From NCBI GenBank assembly GCA_028554755.1, contig JAPTOF010000007.1, positions 15,671,001 through 15,735,000 on the forward strand: a stretch of 64,000 nt of DNA. Direction: 5' to 3'. Shown piece by piece: positions 61,762 through 64,000 of the stretch. The first letter of the stretch is position 1. Each line of letters begins with the position of its first letter. The notes beneath the pieces were generated by a model. The model had not been told where the DNA came from. It made no database searches and saw nothing but the letters and a program-made list of their open reading frames with translations. The stretch is from Cordia subcordata (lineage: Eukaryota; Streptophyta; Magnoliopsida; Boraginales; Cordiaceae). The translations under genes were made by a program, and so were the position numbers.

Positions 61762-62420
61762 TGGAAAGATAATGAGAAAGCTTTATCACTACCGTGGCTA
61801 GCTTCGGGGCAGCTAAGATACCAAGAGGGTTGATGTGGACAACGGAAATCACCACCTACCTTCTTATAAGGGATTAGTTGAATTTAGCACTAATTCGGAG
61901 GATGTGACGAGTTTTGAATTTAATTTGCAAAAAGTACCATTGCTTTCCGTAGGAGCGCGGCTTGCATACCCCTGCCCGTACAAAATTATCTGCTCTTATC
62001 TACCTCCTGCACCTGGTACTGGAGTAAATTTCAGGCACCAATCCAGCACACACTGCGCCACCCCTATGGGGTATCAGCTCAATTTTTTTAAAAAAATAAA
62101 TAAATAAAATGCTAGAATCTTGCACAAAAGATAGAAAAATAAGAAGTGAAATTTTAGTAAGAGATACTGAACTTTTCTACCGAAAAATAGAAGAATAAGA
62201 GACTGAAATTCTAAAAGAAACTAAAATCTCATTTAAAATGGAAGAACATAAACAAACTATAATTATGGGGAAAAAAAACCAAAATCTCCTACCAAAAGCA
62301 AAAAAATAAAAGATTGAATTTTTGGAAAAAAAAATTAAGTTGGAAAAACCATGGATCTACCATATTTTTCATCCAAAAAAAAAAAATACCCCAACAATGC
62401 ACACTAGAACCTTCAAAACA
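61762..62420. other. Unassigned sequence between the two SINEs
   Basis: 61800-62070 is less AT-rich and ends before an A/T-rich AAATAAATAAATAAAA tail (about 62090-62110), which suggests another retroposed element, but no polymerase III boxes or flanking duplication are visible. 62110-62420 is AT-rich. Confidence 0.35.
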
Positions 62421-62436
62421 AAAGTAAACAAAATAT

Positions 62437-62716
62437 TGCGGTAGGGTGGTCGTATGCCCCCAGGGGCATAGGTGAGTTGGTAAGTGGCCAGGTGATTAGG
62501 GTGGAGACACCCTGACAACGCGGGATCGAGTCCGTGTGGCGGCAGTACTCCGCTGAAATATTGCGGGGGCTGTTGCTGGATTTCCACGCCCGTTGGTCCT
62601 CTCCCTGGTCGGGCTGCCACTCACGCACATCCCTCGATTTACCTCCCGCCTGGTTAAGGAGCCTCTGGCCAGGTGAGAAAGGGGTTCTCCTTTGGTTAAC
62701 CCTTTTAAAAAAAAAA
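62437..62716 (+). mobile_element. SINE family A, full-length copy (16-bp TSD)
   Basis: Flanked by AAAGTAAACAAAATAT at 62421-62436 and 62717-62732. The head carries an A box (TAGGTGAGTTGG, about 62469-62480) and a B box (GGATCGAGTCC, about 62522-62532). The body matches 250-463 almost base for base. Ends CCCTTTTAAAAAAAAAAA. This is the reference copy of the family here. Confidence 0.93.
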
Positions 62717-62756
62717 AAAGTAAACAAAATATACACCAACTGAAAATTGAAAAAAT

Positions 62757-63110
62757 AATAAAAGTGGCAGAAGCAGTGGTCGTTGAGAGTAGGGGTAAGG
62801 GATGGTTGCGCGAGGTAGATGGTAGGATGCTAGTTGATTACCAAGTAGGGGATGATTGGTCACAGAACAAATGTGGTTGTTGGTCGCAAAAATGGCCAGC
62901 TAGAGGTAGGGATAAGGGTAACGGGTGGTCGTATAGTGTAAGGGGTGAAGTGGTTGTTGGTTAGGGGTAGAGGGTGGTTGGTCACATAATAGGCATGCTT
63001 GTTGGTCGCAAAGGTAGCTGGGGGGGGAGGGGTAAAGGGGTGGCCGTGGAGCGTAGGAGGTGGGAGTGCTAGTTGGTCACAATAGGAAGCAATTGGGCCT
63101 AGTGGTTGGC
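62757..63110 (+). repeat. G-rich degenerate tandem repeat
   Basis: About two and a half copies of a unit near 118 bp: GGGTAAGGGATGGTTG, then a variable part, then GTGGTTGTTGGTCGCAAA, then GCTAG or GCTGGGG. Units start near 62785, 62906 and 63025. The strand is strongly G-biased against T/A. 63019-63042 holds four G runs (GGGGGGGGAGGGGTAAAGGGG). Confidence 0.65.
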
Positions 63111-64000
63111 TTGAAGTGTGAAGATAGAGCCACAGAGGTGCATCTAAGGGAATGGGGGTGGAAGCTGGTGGTTGGCAATGGGAGTTGGGGTTGAGGAAAG
63201 TAGGATTTTTAAGGTTCTATATATTAAGGGCATGTTCAACACAATTAGTTATTAGGTTAATTAATAATTCTCTTAGTAATTGATAGTTATTTGGATAACC
63301 GGTATCTATTACATATTAGTTGTTGACAAATAATTGTTTAACTAACTAATTGTATAAAATGTGTTCGGTAAAAAAATAGTTGTTGGATCAGCGAATGAAA
63401 ATAAAATGACGAAAATGATATTGATATAACGTTATTATTTTATGATAATTATAATTAAAATTACTATTGTTGGAATAAGATAATTTATTTTATAGTTAGA
63501 TATATATTTTTTGTAATAATATTTTATTATGAAAATATAATAAAATCAAGTTTTTTGATAAAATATTTGTATCAATATTATAAAAAAATATTGTTAATAG
63601 AATCAAAATTATTTAGTCAAAATACAATAATAAATAAACTAATAAAATATATACTTTTTTTAATATACTTTAATGTGAATAAATTCAAAATTAACTTTTC
63701 TATTATTTTTTGTTTATATTTGTGAAAGAAAAGGTAAAAATATAGAGAGATACTGAAAAGAGACAATTTCCAAAGAAATGGAGAAAGAGTAAAATGGCCA
63801 AAAAAAAAATGCTACAAGTTTTGGTGAAACATTAAAATAGTTTAGGGGCCGTTTGCAAAAGTAACTGTTAAGATAGTTGATAGTTATTATATTTTAATTG
63901 TTAGTTAATAGTTGTTTAGCTAGTTGATTGAACAAAAAGTGTTTAGTAAAATTAGTTGTTAGATTAGTTAATGAATATAAAATAATGTAAAAAAATTGAT
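63111..64000. repeat. AT-rich flank with a direct repeat
   Basis: 63295-63420 and 63885-63985 share TTAACTAACTAATTG / TTAGCTAGTTGATTG, AAAATGTGTTCGGTAAAA / AAAAGTGTTTAGTAAAA and TAGTTGTTGGATCAGCGAATGA / TAGTTGTTAGATTAGTTAATGA in the same order. The second copy starts near GGGGCCGTTTGC. Probably two copies of a MITE or one longer element running off the right edge. Confidence 0.45.

Overview
This window looks like nuclear DNA of a flowering plant, almost certainly a dicot. It is AT-rich and dominated by plant transposons: Sirevirus-like and Tnt1-like Copia, a Tat-lineage Gypsy element, Helitrons, Mutator-like and hAT-like MITEs, and tRNA-derived SINEs. The few host genes belong to plant families and have plant-style promoters and introns. 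I cannot name the species from the sequence. Gene density is low: only three host loci can be supported. Layout, left to right: 0.25-0.46 kb is a 5'-truncated SINE. 1.12-1.48 kb (minus) is one exon of a cis-prenyltransferase gene, whose later exons are not visible. 2.7-3.65 kb is a non-autonomous hAT-like element with a MITE inside it. 4.7-5.1 kb is a minisatellite. 6.0-12.7 kb is a large inverted repeat with arms of about 0.6 kb, enclosing a gutted Copia element and a Sirevirus-type solo LTR; its right arm carries two MITEs nested one in the other. 13-16.6 kb holds MITEs, a SINE with an exact 14-bp target duplication and a LINE scrap. 16.8-37.6 kb is a nest of Helitrons, several joined head to tail, interrupted by a broken Sirevirus (18.8-24.7 kb), solo LTRs and a tandem duplication. 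38.3-39.1 kb is a Mutator-like MITE. 39.5-44.2 kb (plus) is a five-exon 12-oxophytodienoate reductase-like gene with unusual substitutions and two DNA transposons in its introns. 45.6-56.2 kb is a near full-length Tat-lineage Gypsy retrotransposon (minus) with an antisense extra ORF; it is flanked by a direct repeat of about 165 bp, far longer than a normal target duplication. 57.6-58.8 kb (minus) is an intact, intronless PRISE (progesterone 5-beta-reductase / iridoid synthase family) gene. The rest holds TA microsatellites, MITEs, two more copies of the first SINE family and a G-rich tandem repeat. How the genes might relate: the three host loci belong to families used in isoprenoid, oxylipin and iridoid or steroid chemistry. 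Two of them, OPR and PRISE, reduce conjugated enones or enals. Whether this is a loose specialised-metabolism cluster or chance is unknown; the large transposon blocks between them argue for caution. Everything else is mobile-element history. Much of it can be dated in relative terms, because exact 9-bp, 8-bp and 14-16-bp target duplications and head-to-tail Helitron joints are still readable.
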